This document shows, piece by piece, positions 9,318 to 18,988 of a DNA stretch of 64,000 bases. The stretch covers positions 1-64,000 of the forward strand of contig JALFLH010000003.1 of NCBI GenBank assembly GCA_022774865.1, given 5' to 3'. Numbering within the stretch: position 1 is the stretch's first letter; each line of letters starts with the position of its first letter. This DNA is from Clostridiales bacterium. Lineage in GTDB: Bacteria; Bacillota; Clostridia; Oscillospirales; Oscillospiraceae. The notes below the pieces were generated by a model. That model was given only the letters and a program-made list of their open reading frames with translations. It was not told the origin of the DNA and made no database searches. Made by a program: the position numbers and the translations under genes.

Positions 9318-9328
9318 TATGCTATAAT
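9318..9328 (+). promoter_or_regulatory. Extended -10 promoter of the class A PBP gene
   Basis: TATGCTATAAT with an extended TG motif; no good -35 box is visible at 17 bp. About 90 bases of leader precede the start at 9420. Confidence 0.6.
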
Positions 9329-9419
9329 CGTACAAGTAGTGCTATGCCCACGCGCACTGACTTTCACCGGATTGCTTGACCATACCGGCCTTTCGGCCGA
9401 TGTCATGGAGGATTATTTT

Positions 9420-12128
9420 ATGGACAACGCGAGAAAAAGAAACAAACCCAGGCAGGCGTGGAATCCCCACTGGATTCTGAAGCTGCTCTATGGAGCCTGG
9501 TCTGCCTGCCTGGCGGTTTTGAAGATTGCCATTGGAGCCGCCGCAACGGTTCTTCTGATCGGAATCGTCTGTGCTTTTGTGTTCATCGGGATTCTGGGCA
9601 CCTACCTGCAGGACGACATTCTGCCCGAGGCCAACTACAGTCTGGACAATGCCGGCATCAATCAGACTTCCAATGTATATTATGTGGATCATGACGGCAA
9701 TATTCAGCTTCTTCAGAGAATCCATACGTCCGAGGACCGGCAGTGGGCGCCGCTGGATGAGATTCCGGACGATCTGATACACGCGGCTGTTGCCATTGAG
9801 GACAAGCGTTTTTATGAGCATCAGGGCGTGGACTGGATTACAACCGTAAAAGCCTGTGCCAATATGTTCTTCGGCAGCGGCGACACCTTCGGCGGCTCCA
9901 CCATCACCCAGCAGCTCATCAAGAACCTGACCGGTGAGAAGAGCGTGACGGTTCAGCGCAAGGTGATGGAAATTTTCCGCGCGCAACAGTTTGAAAAAAA
10001 ATACGATAAGAATACCATTATGGAATGGTATCTGAACTCCATTTATTTCGGCAGGGGCAAATACGGCGTGAAAAGCGCCGCGGCTGAGTACTTCGGAAAG
10101 GAACTGCAGAGTCTGACCACTGCCGAATGCGCCAGCCTGATCAGCATTACCAACAATCCCTCCATCTATGGCCCCTACAGTTCCACCTTTGAATGGACGT
10201 ATAAGGATGAGACGAGAGAGATGACGGGCGCCGAGCGGAACAAGATCCGGCAGGAGAATACCCTCTGGTCTATGAAGGAACAGGGCTGGCTGGACGAGGC
10301 GGATTATGAGGCGGCCATCAATCAGGAGCTGGTGTTCAAGAAGGGCATTGATCTGGAGGATCGCTGGATCAAATGCGGCACCGCATCCTGTGGTTATCAG
10401 GGAACCATCGGCAGCTTGACCCATCAGGGAGATCGCTATTACTGCCCTCAGTGCGGCAATGAGATCACCGTGGCGGAGGATTCCTCCCAGGAGATTTATT
10501 CCTGGTTCGTAGATACGGTCATTGAGGATGTGGCCGCCGATCTGGCTGCCCGGGACGGCATTGACTGGAATACCATTAACAAAGAAACCAGAAACAACTA
10601 TATGCTCCAGATTCAGTTGGGCGGTTATCATATCTTTACCACGCTGGATATGGATGTGCAGAACGCCATCGACGCGGTCTATACCGACCTTTCTCAGATC
10701 CCCGCAACGAAAAGCACCCAACAACTGCAGTCCGGCATTGTGGTGATTGACAACCGTACCGGCGATATTGTAGGCATGGCCGGCGGCGTGGGCGAAAAGG
10801 TCACCCACGACGCCTACAACCGCGCCACCGACGCCAAGCTGCAGACCGGCTCCTCCCAGAAGCCCATTTCGGTTTACGCGCCTGCCTTTGAGGTGGGAGC
10901 GATAACGCCTGCCACAGTGGTCAAGGATCTGCCGGTTTCCTATGAAAACGGCGTTTTCCCCAAAAACGACAACCGGAAATACTCCTATTCCCGCACCATT
11001 TTTGAGGGCATTGAGGATTCGGTCAACGCCGTGGCTGTGAACACGCTGCGGATGATCGGCTATGATTACAGCTTCAGCTTCGCAAAGGAGAAATTCGGAT
11101 TATCCACACTGACGGATTACTACGTGAACTCCGCCGGGAAAGTGCTGGGCGACAAGGGGGACTCTCCGTTGGCCATGGGCGCGCTGACGGTGGGCGCGAC
11201 GGTTCGGGATATGTCCGCGGCTTATGCGACCTTTGCCAACAACGGCGTTTATCGGGAGGCCAGAACCTACACCAAGGTTTACGACAGTCTGGGTAATGTG
11301 GTTCTGGACAACACACAGGATTCCAGACAGATTCTCAGTGAAAAGACCGTCACCTATATGAACTACTGCCTGCAGAACGCGGTCAACAACGGAACCGGCG
11401 GCGCGGCAAGCGTGGCCGGCCAGAATGTAGCCGGCAAGACCGGCACCACCTCCAGCAATAAGGATCGCTGGTTTTGTGGGTTCACGGGCTATTATACCGC
11501 CGCGGTCTGGTGCGGCTATGACCAGCCCGAGAAGATCCGTATGTCGGGCAGCAACCCCGCCGCCCAGCTTTTCCGCAAAGTGATGACGCCCATCCACGAG
11601 GGCAAGAGCAGAGTCAGCCTGTACAGTACCAGCCAGATGCGCAGCTTCAGTGTCTGCCTGGACAGCGGGAAGCTGGCAACCGACGCCTGCCGGCTGGATA
11701 TCCGGGGGCTGAACCGGGTGAATTCCGCCATGGCCTATTCGGATGACGGCCCTTCCGAAACCTGTGACAAGCACGTGCTGGTGGACTTTTGCGTCACCGG
11801 CGGCGGTGTGGCAACGGAATACTGTCACCTGTTCGAGAACGCTAAGGTGGAGAAAAAGGCGCTGGTGAAAATGACACCGGCCGAGATCGAGCAGATTCGC
11901 GCAGCCTGCGGCAATGGTCTGTCCAGCGTTTATGAGGATGACAAGTACGTCTATTATGTGTCCAACACGGGTGAAGCACTGGATTGGCACGGGTTCAGCG
12001 GAAGAGCCAATTCCAATATCAGTGCGCCCTATGTGGTTTGCCCGGTTCACACCAAGCAGGCGTGGGAGGCTTATCAGGCTGCCCATGCCACGGAGCCGGA
12101 AGAAGAACCCACCCCGGGCGAAGAATAA
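9420..12128 (+). CDS. Class A penicillin-binding protein (transglycosylase/transpeptidase)
   Basis: 902 residues; polymerises lipid II and cross-links peptidoglycan outside the membrane. A cytoplasmic tail of about 20 residues and a membrane anchor (about 30-60) are followed by the GT51 domain, with EDKRFYEHQGVD near 126 and GGSTITQQLIKN near 157. The transpeptidase domain has SSQK near 477, SVN near 533 and KTGTTSSN near 674. Between the two domains, near 317-347, lies KCGTASCGYQG...YYCPQCGNE, a four-cysteine zinc-ribbon-like insertion not found in standard PBP1a. The start at 9420 follows GGAGG by 8 bases; an ATG 15 bases upstream overlaps the ribosome site. The C-terminal region after 760 is a Cys-containing extension. 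Family secure; the role of the ribbon is unknown. Confidence 0.96.
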   Translation: MDNARKRNKPRQAWNPHWILKLLYGAWSACLAVLKIAIGAAATVLLIGIVCAFVFIGILGTYLQDDILPEANYSLDNAGINQTSNVYYVDHDGNIQLLQRIHTSEDRQWAPLDEIPDDLIHAAVAIEDKRFYEHQGVDWITTVKACANMFFGSGDTFGGSTITQQLIKNLTGEKSVTVQRKVMEIFRAQQFEKKYDKNTIMEWYLNSIYFGRGKYGVKSAAAEYFGKELQSLTTAECASLISITNNPSIYGPYSSTFEWTYKDETREMTGAERNKIRQENTLWSMKEQGWLDEADYEAAINQELVFKKGIDLEDRWIKCGTASCGYQGTIGSLTHQGDRYYCPQCGNEITVAEDSSQEIYSWFVDTVIEDVAADLAARDGIDWNTINKETRNNYMLQIQLGGYHIFTTLDMDVQNAIDAVYTDLSQIPATKSTQQLQSGIVVIDNRTGDIVGMAGGVGEKVTHDAYNRATDAKLQTGSSQKPISVYAPAFEVGAITPATVVKDLPVSYENGVFPKNDNRKYSYSRTIFEGIEDSVNAVAVNTLRMIGYDYSFSFAKEKFGLSTLTDYYVNSAGKVLGDKGDSPLAMGALTVGATVRDMSAAYATFANNGVYREARTYTKVYDSLGNVVLDNTQDSRQILSEKTVTYMNYCLQNAVNNGTGGAASVAGQNVAGKTGTTSSNKDRWFCGFTGYYTAAVWCGYDQPEKIRMSGSNPAAQLFRKVMTPIHEGKSRVSLYSTSQMRSFSVCLDSGKLATDACRLDIRGLNRVNSAMAYSDDGPSETCDKHVLVDFCVTGGGVATEYCHLFENAKVEKKALVKMTPAEIEQIRAACGNGLSSVYEDDKYVYYVSNTGEALDWHGFSGRANSNISAPYVVCPVHTKQAWEAYQAAHATEPEEEPTPGEE

Positions 12129-12152
12129 CACAGAAAACCGAGGAGAAAGCCA

Positions 12153-13025
12153 ATGATTTGGATTTCCGACCAATGGAAAGAATATGAAGTTTTGGACACC
12201 TCCGACGGAGAGCGGCTGGAGCGGTGGGGGAAATACCTGCTCGTCCGGCCCGATCCGCAGGTGATCTGGAGCACACCCCGTCAAATGCCGGAATGGAGGA
12301 AGTACGACGCGCGGTATATCCGCTCCAATACCGGCGGCGGGCACTGGTCAGACCATACCCTTCCTGAACGGTGGCAGATTCGCTATCGGGACTACCTGAC
12401 ATTCAATGTGAAACCCATGAATTTCAAGCATACCGGCGTATTCCCGGAGCAGGCAGCCAATTGGGACTTTATCCGGGAACAATGCGCGGGAGCAGGCCGT
12501 CCGGTGCGGGTGCTGAATCTGTTCGCCTATTCCGGCGGCGCCACGCTGGCGGCTGCCGCTGGCGGAGCAGAGGTGTATCACGTGGACGCGGCCAGGAATA
12601 TGGTGGCGTGGGCGAAGGAAAACGCAGCCGCCTCCGGGCTGGCGGACAGACCCATCCACTGGATTGTAGACGACTGCGGAAAGTTCATTCAGCGGGAGAT
12701 TCGCCGGGGACGCCGGTATGACGGCATTATTATGGACCCGCCCAGCTACGGGCGCGGTCCCGGCGGAGAAATCTGGAAGATGGAAACCAGCTTTTATCCC
12801 TTCCTGCTGGAAGTAAACAAGCTGCTCAGCGATCATCCGCTGTTTGTCATCATCAACTCCTATACCACCGGTCTGGCGCCGTCCGCCGTGGGCTACGCGT
12901 CCGACGCGGTGTTCAGCGCCTCCCATGGGGGGCACACCGAAGTGGGGGAACTGGGGCTGCCGGTGAAATCCAGCGGACTGGTGCTGCCTTGCGGCTCCAC
13001 CGGACGGTGGACGCCGGAACGCTGA
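12153..13025 (+). CDS. Class I SAM-dependent methyltransferase, RlmI/RlmK-like
   Basis: 290 residues. SAM-binding motif I is LNLFAYSGGATLAAAAGG near 120, the acidic motif II is HVDAARN, and the catalytic DPPSYGRGPGGE lies near 194. This combination marks the COG1092 family of rRNA cytosine methyltransferases. The N-terminal PUA domain of RlmI is not evident; the N-terminal 100 residues are family-specific. GAGGAG precedes the ATG. It lies between the PBP and the ECF genes, with only 14 bases to ecfA1, so it may share their transcript. The target RNA is unknown. Confidence 0.88.
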   Translation: MIWISDQWKEYEVLDTSDGERLERWGKYLLVRPDPQVIWSTPRQMPEWRKYDARYIRSNTGGGHWSDHTLPERWQIRYRDYLTFNVKPMNFKHTGVFPEQAANWDFIREQCAGAGRPVRVLNLFAYSGGATLAAAAGGAEVYHVDAARNMVAWAKENAAASGLADRPIHWIVDDCGKFIQREIRRGRRYDGIIMDPPSYGRGPGGEIWKMETSFYPFLLEVNKLLSDHPLFVIINSYTTGLAPSAVGYASDAVFSASHGGHTEVGELGLPVKSSGLVLPCGSTGRWTPER

Positions 13026-13039
13026 GGGAGGAGAAAACG

Positions 13040-13888
13040 ATGCGTGATATGATCAGAGCGGAACATCTTTCCTTTTCCTATCCGGGCGTGGACGACACGC
13101 CCGGCGTCCGTGTGTTTGCGGATCTGGATTTTCGGGTGGAGGAAGGCAGCTTTGTGGCGGTGCTGGGCAGCAACGGCTGCGGCAAGTCAACCCTTGCGAA
13201 GCATTTCAACGCGATTCTGCTTCCCAGCGGCGGAAAGGTATATGTCTGCGGTTATGATACGGCGGACGAGGACAAGCTGATTGCCATTCGTCGGAATGTG
13301 GGAATGGTGTTTCAGAATCCCGATAACCAGATTGTGGCCAACGTGGTGGAAGAGGACGTGGCCTTCGGCCCGGAGAATCTGGGCATTTCCAGCGCGGAGA
13401 TCCGCCGCCGGGTGGATCAGGCGCTGGCGCAGGTCGGCATGAGCGAATACGCACAGCACGCCCCCCATTTGCTCTCCGGCGGACAGAAGCAGCGCATTGC
13501 CATCGCGGGAATCATCGCCATGGAGCCGCGCTGCATCGTGCTTGACGAACCTACGGCTATGCTGGATCCCCGGGGCAGGCGGGAGGTTATGGATACCATT
13601 ACAAAGCTGAACCGGGAAAAGAAAATCACCGTGGTGCTGATTACCCACCATATGGATGAAGCCGCTCAGGCGCAGCGGGTGGTTGTGATGCATCAGGGCG
13701 GGATTGCCGCGGACGGAACGCCGAAGGCGGTGTTTTCCCAGGTGGAGCTGCTCCATTCGCTTGGACTTGCGGCGCCCGAGACAGTTGAGCTTTGCTGGCG
13801 GCTGAATCAGGAGGGCTTTGATCTGCCCCTTGACCGGCTGGATGAGACAGAATGCGCGCAGATACTTTACGATGCGGTAAAGATCTGA
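13040..13888 (+). CDS. ecfA1: Energy-coupling factor transporter ATPase EcfA1
   Basis: 282 residues. Walker A GSNGCGKST near 43, Q-loop VFQNPDNQIV, signature LLSGGQKQRIA near 143, Walker B VLDEPTAMLD near 165 and switch His in ITHHMDEA. The VFQNPDNQ form of the Q-loop is characteristic of EcfA. It is a group II (shared-module) ECF ATPase that pairs with the next gene and EcfT, and serves several vitamin S-components encoded elsewhere. Start chosen by GGGAGGAG 8 bases upstream. Secure. Confidence 0.96.
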   Translation: MRDMIRAEHLSFSYPGVDDTPGVRVFADLDFRVEEGSFVAVLGSNGCGKSTLAKHFNAILLPSGGKVYVCGYDTADEDKLIAIRRNVGMVFQNPDNQIVANVVEEDVAFGPENLGISSAEIRRRVDQALAQVGMSEYAQHAPHLLSGGQKQRIAIAGIIAMEPRCIVLDEPTAMLDPRGRREVMDTITKLNREKKITVVLITHHMDEAAQAQRVVVMHQGGIAADGTPKAVFSQVELLHSLGLAAPETVELCWRLNQEGFDLPLDRLDETECAQILYDAVKI

Positions 13889-13907
13889 CCCGCGGGAGGA
13901 ATGACAT

Positions 13908-14771
13908 TTGGAACCGATTTTGCAGGTTCAAAACCTGAATTATTTCTACAGTATGGGCACGCCATTCCAGCATCAGGCCCTGGAAAATGTGTCGTTTTCC
14001 GTCAGCCGGGGGGAGTTTATCGGGATCATCGGCCACACCGGCTCCGGAAAATCCACCCTGATGCAGCAGTTGAACGGCCTGCTGAAGCCAACTTCCGGTA
14101 CGGTGCTGCTGGACGGGCAGGATATCTGGTCGGACAAGAGCCTGACCCGGCAGGCGCGTTTCCGGATAGGACTGGTGTTCCAATATCCGGAATATCAGTT
14201 GTTTGAGGAAACGGTCTACAAGGACATATCCTTCGGCCCCAGGAATATTGGGCTTTCCCCGGAGGAAATTGACCGCCGGGTGCGCGAAGCCGCCGCTGTG
14301 GTTGGGCTGTCGGAGGCGCAGCTTCAGGTTTCCCCGTTTGATCTTTCCGGCGGGCAGAAACGCCGGGTCGCCATCGCGGGAGTTATTGCCATGGAGCCTG
14401 AGGTTCTGATTCTGGACGAGCCCACCGCCGGACTGGACCCGGCGGGCAGGGAAGGGATTCTGAAAAATATTGAAGATTACCGAAAAACGCACAATGCCGC
14501 CATCCTGATGGTCAGTCACTCCATGGACGACGTGGCCAGGCTGACGGATCGGCTGCTGGTGATGAATGGCTCCAGGCTTGCCATGGACGACACCCCCGCT
14601 GCGGTGTTTGCCCGGGCAGAGGAACTGACGGCCATGGGCCTGAACATCCCACAGGTGACCCGGGTGTTTCTGGAATTGCAAAGGATGGGGCTTCCTGTTC
14701 CCAGTGTTTACACACTGGATCAGGCGGTGGACGCACTGAAAAAGTGCAGGGGAGGTGGTCGTCATGCTTAA
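13908..14771 (+). CDS. ecfA2: Energy-coupling factor transporter ATPase EcfA2
   Basis: 287 residues from a TTG start behind GGGAGGA. Walker A GHTGSGKST near 41, VFQYPEYQLF Q-loop, signature DLSGGQKRRVA near 144, Walker B LILDEPTAGLD near 167. The VFQYPEYQ segment is typical of the second ATPase of the pair. It overlaps ecfT by 8 bases, implying translational coupling. Together with EcfA1 it powers uptake of vitamins or metals. Confidence 0.96.
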   Translation: MEPILQVQNLNYFYSMGTPFQHQALENVSFSVSRGEFIGIIGHTGSGKSTLMQQLNGLLKPTSGTVLLDGQDIWSDKSLTRQARFRIGLVFQYPEYQLFEETVYKDISFGPRNIGLSPEEIDRRVREAAAVVGLSEAQLQVSPFDLSGGQKRRVAIAGVIAMEPEVLILDEPTAGLDPAGREGILKNIEDYRKTHNAAILMVSHSMDDVARLTDRLLVMNGSRLAMDDTPAAVFARAEELTAMGLNIPQVTRVFLELQRMGLPVPSVYTLDQAVDALKKCRGGGRHA

Positions 14772-15570
14772 AGACATCACCCTTGGCCAGTATTTCCCGG
14801 GCAATTCCGTGATTCACCGGCTGGATCCCCGTACCAAGCTCATTGTGTTGGTGGTCTATATTGTGGCGCTGTTTCTGGCTGCAAACTGGGTGTCCTACGC
14901 GCTGATTGCGGCCTTTTTGCTCACGGTTATCAAAATATCCACGATCCCGCCCAAGTCCATTGTGCGGGGCATGAAGCCGCTGGTGATGATTCTGGTTTTC
15001 ACTGCGGTGTTGAATCTGTTTTTCACCGGCGGCGAGACGGTGTTGGTTCATTTCTGGATCGTAACCATCACGGCGGAGGGCCTGGAACGGGCGATTTTTA
15101 TGGTTCTGCGGATTCTGATGCTGATTTCCGGCACCTTCCTGCTGACCTATACCACCTCGCCCATCTCCCTGACTGACGGACTGGAATCGCTGATGGGGCC
15201 GCTGAAAAAGCTGCGGGTTCCGGTGCATGAGCTTTCTATGATGATGTGCATTGCCCTGCGCTTTATCCCAACCCTGATTGAGGAGACGGACAAGATCATG
15301 TCCGCGCAGAAGGCCCGCGGCGCCGACTTTGAGACCGGTAATCTGGTGGAAAAGGCAAAGGCGCTGATTCCGATTCTGGTGCCGCTGTTTATCAGCGCCT
15401 TCCGGCGGGCGGATGAGCTTGCTACGGCGATGGAGTGCCGCTGCTATCAGGGCGGCGAGGGCAGAACCAAGATGAAGCTGCTGCGCTACCACCTGTGGGA
15501 TTATGAAGCCTTTGCTGTGGGCGGCATTCTGATTGCCGCGGTATGCGTGCTGCGTGCGTTTGGACTGTAA
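14764..15570 (+). CDS. ecfT: Energy-coupling factor transporter transmembrane protein EcfT
   Basis: 268 residues, several transmembrane helices, starting MLKDITLGQYFPGNSVIHRLDPRTK, the conserved N-terminus of EcfT. The coupling motifs are QKARGADF and the related ECRCYQGG near the C-terminus, which contact the ATPases. The ATG at 14764 fits the GGAGG better than a GTG 9 bases upstream. It is followed by truA, the order seen widely in Firmicutes. Confidence 0.96.
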   Translation: MLKDITLGQYFPGNSVIHRLDPRTKLIVLVVYIVALFLAANWVSYALIAAFLLTVIKISTIPPKSIVRGMKPLVMILVFTAVLNLFFTGGETVLVHFWIVTITAEGLERAIFMVLRILMLISGTFLLTYTTSPISLTDGLESLMGPLKKLRVPVHELSMMMCIALRFIPTLIEETDKIMSAQKARGADFETGNLVEKAKALIPILVPLFISAFRRADELATAMECRCYQGGEGRTKMKLLRYHLWDYEAFAVGGILIAAVCVLRAFGL

Positions 15571-15578
15571 GGAGCGTT

Positions 15579-16355
15579 ATGCGGAATATTGCACTGTTTC
15601 TGAGTTATCTGGGCACCGGATACCACGGCTGGCAAAGCCAGAAGAATCTGACTACCGTACAGGAGACACTGGAAAAGGCTGTGGCCATGGTGGTGGGGCA
15701 CAGTACCCACGTAACCGGCTGCGGCCGCACGGACGCCGGGGTGCACGCTAGATGCTATGTGGCGAATTTCAAAACGGATTCCACCATTCCGGCTGAGCGG
15801 CTTCCATACGCGCTGAACACCCATCTGCCCTGCGACATCGTTGTGACCCGGGCGTTCGACGTGCATGAACGCTTCAATGCAATCGGCTCCTGCGCCCGGA
15901 AGGAATATACCTACCTGATTTATAATTCCAGATTGAAAGACCCTTTCTATGTGAACCGGGCGTGGTTTTACCCCCGCCATCTGGACGAGGGCATCATGCA
16001 GGCGGCGGCCAACGAGTTTGTGGGAACCCATGATTTTGCCGCAGTCAGAAGTGTGGGAACCGATGTCAAATCCACGGTTCGTACCGTATATGATTATCAA
16101 GTAGCGCGCCGGGGTGATATGATCGAACTGAAGGTGTGCGCCAACGGATTCCTGTACAACATGGCCAGAGCCATGGCGGGCACAGTGGTTTATGCGGCGG
16201 AGGGAAAAATTCGCCCGGAAGATATCGGCGTCATTCTGGAATCCGGCAACCGCACCGCGGCCGGCCCCACCGTTCCGCCCGGCGGCCTGTATATGTCGCA
16301 TCTGTGGTATGATGATGGAATCGAATTGTTTGAATGCGTGCCCCATACGCCGTAA
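15579..16355 (+). CDS. truA: tRNA pseudouridine(38-40) synthase TruA
   Basis: 258 residues. YLGTGYHGWQSQ opens the protein, GCGRTDAGVHA near residue 50 contains the catalytic aspartate, and the C-terminal FLYNMARAMAGT motif is present. It converts uridines 38-40 in the tRNA anticodon arm to pseudouridine. It follows ecfT by 8 bases with AAGGAG before the ATG. Secure. Confidence 0.97.
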   Translation: MRNIALFLSYLGTGYHGWQSQKNLTTVQETLEKAVAMVVGHSTHVTGCGRTDAGVHARCYVANFKTDSTIPAERLPYALNTHLPCDIVVTRAFDVHERFNAIGSCARKEYTYLIYNSRLKDPFYVNRAWFYPRHLDEGIMQAAANEFVGTHDFAAVRSVGTDVKSTVRTVYDYQVARRGDMIELKVCANGFLYNMARAMAGTVVYAAEGKIRPEDIGVILESGNRTAAGPTVPPGGLYMSHLWYDDGIELFECVPHTP

Positions 16356-16442
16356 TTGTTCAAACTTTGTTTTCCATTTTCGCTGTAAGATGTGATATAC
16401 TGTGCCGAAAAGGACTTTTCCTTATCAAAGGAGTGAATTTCA

Positions 16443-18731
16443 ATGCAGCCTAAAATGTGTGTGAAATGCAAAAAGAACGTGGCGGTTCTGTTTATTACGC
16501 GAATTGAGAACGGTGTATCCGTGAATGAGGGCTATTGCCTGAAGTGCGCCAGAAGTCTCGGAATTCCGCAGATTGACGATGCGGTGAAGCAGATGGGAAT
16601 CTCTGAGGAAGATCTGGATATGATCAGCGATGAAATGGGCAACATCTTCGGACAGGCGGACGATTCCGACAAGCACGATGACGATGAAATTGACAGCCAG
16701 ACGGCCACCTTCCCGCTGCTGAACCAGCTTTTCGGCGGCGCTGGCAGTAATCTGCCCGTAAAACCCAGAAAGGAAAAGGAAGAGAAGGGAACCGGTGAGC
16801 ATCCTAAGCAAAAGGCGAAGAAGCACAAATTTCTGGACAGCTACTGCATGGATCTGACCGGAAGGGCAAAAAACGGCCAGTTGGACAGGATTATCGGCCG
16901 GGATGTGGAAACGGAACGGGTGATTCAGATTCTGAACCGCCGCCAGAAGAACAATCCCTGCCTGATCGGCGAGCCGGGTGTGGGCAAGACGGCCATTGCC
17001 GAGGGATTGGCTCAGCGGATTGCCGATGGAAACGTGCCCTTCAAGCTGCGGGATAAAGAGGTTTTTCTGCTGGATCTGACGGCACTGGTGGCCGGCACCC
17101 AGTTCCGCGGCCAGTTTGAAAGCCGCATGAAGAGCCTGATCGGTGAGATCAAGGAGTGCGGCAATATCATTCTGGTCATCGATGAGGTGCACAACCTGGT
17201 CGGCGCGGGGGATGCCGAGGGCAGCATGAACGCCGCCAATATTCTCAAGCCCGCTCTGTCCAGAGGCGAGATTCAGGTGATCGGCGCAACCACCTTCAGC
17301 GAATACCGGAAATACATTGAGAAAGACGCGGCACTGGAGCGCCGCTTTCAGCCCGTGACCGTCGCGGAGCCGACCATCGAGCAAGCTGTCCAGATCATAC
17401 AGGGCATCGCAAAAAGCTATTCCGAGTTCCACGGCGTCACGATTTCTCCGGAGATTGCCCGCCAGTGTGTGGTGCTCTCCGAGCGGTACATCACAGACCG
17501 GTTTTTGCCCGATAAGGCCATTGATCTGCTGGACGAAGCCTGCTCTGATGTGAACCTGCACTGCAAGGAGATTTCGGAGCTTGCCGCGGCCAAGAAGGAG
17601 CGGGATGATTACGAGATGGAACTGCAGATGCTCAACGAAAACACCGAGAACCAGAACTACGAACGGCTTGCGTATATTCGCAGCAAGCTGTGTCAGCTCT
17701 CCGCGCAGATTGAAAATCTGGAGCAGATGCCGAAGCCTGTCCTGACCATGGAAAACCTGGCGCGGGTCATCGAGCTTTGGACGAAAATTCCCGCCTCCAA
17801 AATTAAGGCACAGGAATATGAGCAGATCCGGGGATTGGCAGACCGGCTGAAAACCCACATTGTGGGACAGGACGAGGCAGTGGATGCCGTCGCCCGCGCC
17901 ATCCGCCGCAACCGGGTCGGGATCTCTCCCAAGAAGCGTCCGGTTTCCTTTATTTTCGCCGGGCCCACCGGTGTGGGCAAAACCGAGCTGGTCAAGCAGC
18001 TTGCCAACGACCTGTTCGACAGCGTGGACAGCCTGATTCGGGTGGATATGTCCGAGTATATGGAAAAGCACACGGTTTCCAAGCTGATTGGCTCGCCTCC
18101 GGGGTATGTGGGGTATGACGAAGCGGGACAGCTTACAGAGAAAATCCGCCGCAAGCCCTATTCCGTTATCCTGTTCGACGAAATCGAAAAGGCGCACCCC
18201 GATGTGCTGAACATTCTACTGCAGGTTCTGGACGACGGCCGGATCACGGACGCACAGGGCAGGGTGGTCAATTTTGAGAATACCATCATTGTCATGACCA
18301 CCAATGCCGGCTCAGAGGGACAGGTAGGGGGCATGGGTTTTGGACGTACCAGCGGCGATATGGTGAAGGAGCGGACGATGAAGGCGCTGCAGGGCTTTCT
18401 GCGGCCTGAGTTCATCAACCGGGTGGATGAGATTATCACCTTCAACCAGCTCACGGAGGACAACTTCCTGGGAATTGCCGATATTATGCTCAATGAGCTG
18501 CGGCAGAGTCTGGCGGATCGCGGGCTGACACTGATGTGCGACGAGGGTGTTCGCGGCTATCTGGTTCAGAAAGCATATTCGCAGGTTTATGGCGCCCGAA
18601 ATCTGCGGCGTACCATCCAGCGCGATCTGGAAGACCCCATTTCTGAAAAGATTATGGATTCCTTTGATGCGCCAATTTCCGCACTCCGCGTCACCGTAAA
18701 GGATGATCGGATCGTGGTGGAGTCTGAATAA
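16443..18731 (+). CDS. clpE: ClpE-like AAA+ unfoldase of the Clp protease
   Basis: 762 residues. Instead of the double Clp N-domain it has a short zinc finger, C6xxC9 and C32xxC35, the hallmark of ClpE. Two AAA+ modules follow: Walker A GEPGVGKT near 176 and GPTGVGKT near 506, with Walker B ILVIDEVH and VILFDEIE. A short middle coiled coil (ERDDYEMELQMLNENTEN) separates them. It unfolds substrates for ClpP. No CtsR operator was found upstream; a TATACT at 16396-16401 may be the -10. A terminator follows at 18740. Assignment to ClpE over ClpC rests on the zinc finger. Confidence 0.88.
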   Translation: MQPKMCVKCKKNVAVLFITRIENGVSVNEGYCLKCARSLGIPQIDDAVKQMGISEEDLDMISDEMGNIFGQADDSDKHDDDEIDSQTATFPLLNQLFGGAGSNLPVKPRKEKEEKGTGEHPKQKAKKHKFLDSYCMDLTGRAKNGQLDRIIGRDVETERVIQILNRRQKNNPCLIGEPGVGKTAIAEGLAQRIADGNVPFKLRDKEVFLLDLTALVAGTQFRGQFESRMKSLIGEIKECGNIILVIDEVHNLVGAGDAEGSMNAANILKPALSRGEIQVIGATTFSEYRKYIEKDAALERRFQPVTVAEPTIEQAVQIIQGIAKSYSEFHGVTISPEIARQCVVLSERYITDRFLPDKAIDLLDEACSDVNLHCKEISELAAAKKERDDYEMELQMLNENTENQNYERLAYIRSKLCQLSAQIENLEQMPKPVLTMENLARVIELWTKIPASKIKAQEYEQIRGLADRLKTHIVGQDEAVDAVARAIRRNRVGISPKKRPVSFIFAGPTGVGKTELVKQLANDLFDSVDSLIRVDMSEYMEKHTVSKLIGSPPGYVGYDEAGQLTEKIRRKPYSVILFDEIEKAHPDVLNILLQVLDDGRITDAQGRVVNFENTIIVMTTNAGSEGQVGGMGFGRTSGDMVKERTMKALQGFLRPEFINRVDEIITFNQLTEDNFLGIADIMLNELRQSLADRGLTLMCDEGVRGYLVQKAYSQVYGARNLRRTIQRDLEDPISEKIMDSFDAPISALRVTVKDDRIVVESE

Positions 18732-18739
18732 AAGAAATG

Positions 18740-18769
18740 CCGGGAAGAGAGTCTTCCCGGTTTCTTTTT
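18740..18769 (+). terminator. Terminator after clpE
   Basis: CCGGGAAGA / TCTTCCCGG stem followed by TTTCTTTTT. Confidence 0.85.
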
Positions 18770-18988
18770 GACAGGAATGAATGTCCGTCGGATTGGGCAA
18801 AATGCCCAGATCCGTCAGAGAAAAAAGGCCATCCTCGTATAAAGTCGAAAAATGTTCAATTATGAGAAAAATAGGTATGGAACTTCAGGGGAATTATGAT
18901 AGAATAGATGGGCATGATCCCTTAGGAAAAAATATGGAAATTATTATGGTATAGTTTCGCGCATATTTATGATGGAGGAGAATCAAAA

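Noticed and set aside
9342-10808. A 488-codon minus-strand frame opposite the class A PBP
   Set aside because: Antisense shadow: no ribosome site or motif, while the plus-strand PBP domains are complete.
16340-16440. CtsR operator upstream of clpE
   Set aside because: No heptad repeat of the GGTCAAA type was found in the leader.
16440-18197. A 585-codon minus-strand frame opposite clpE
   Set aside because: Antisense shadow of a AAA+ gene with all motifs intact on the plus strand.
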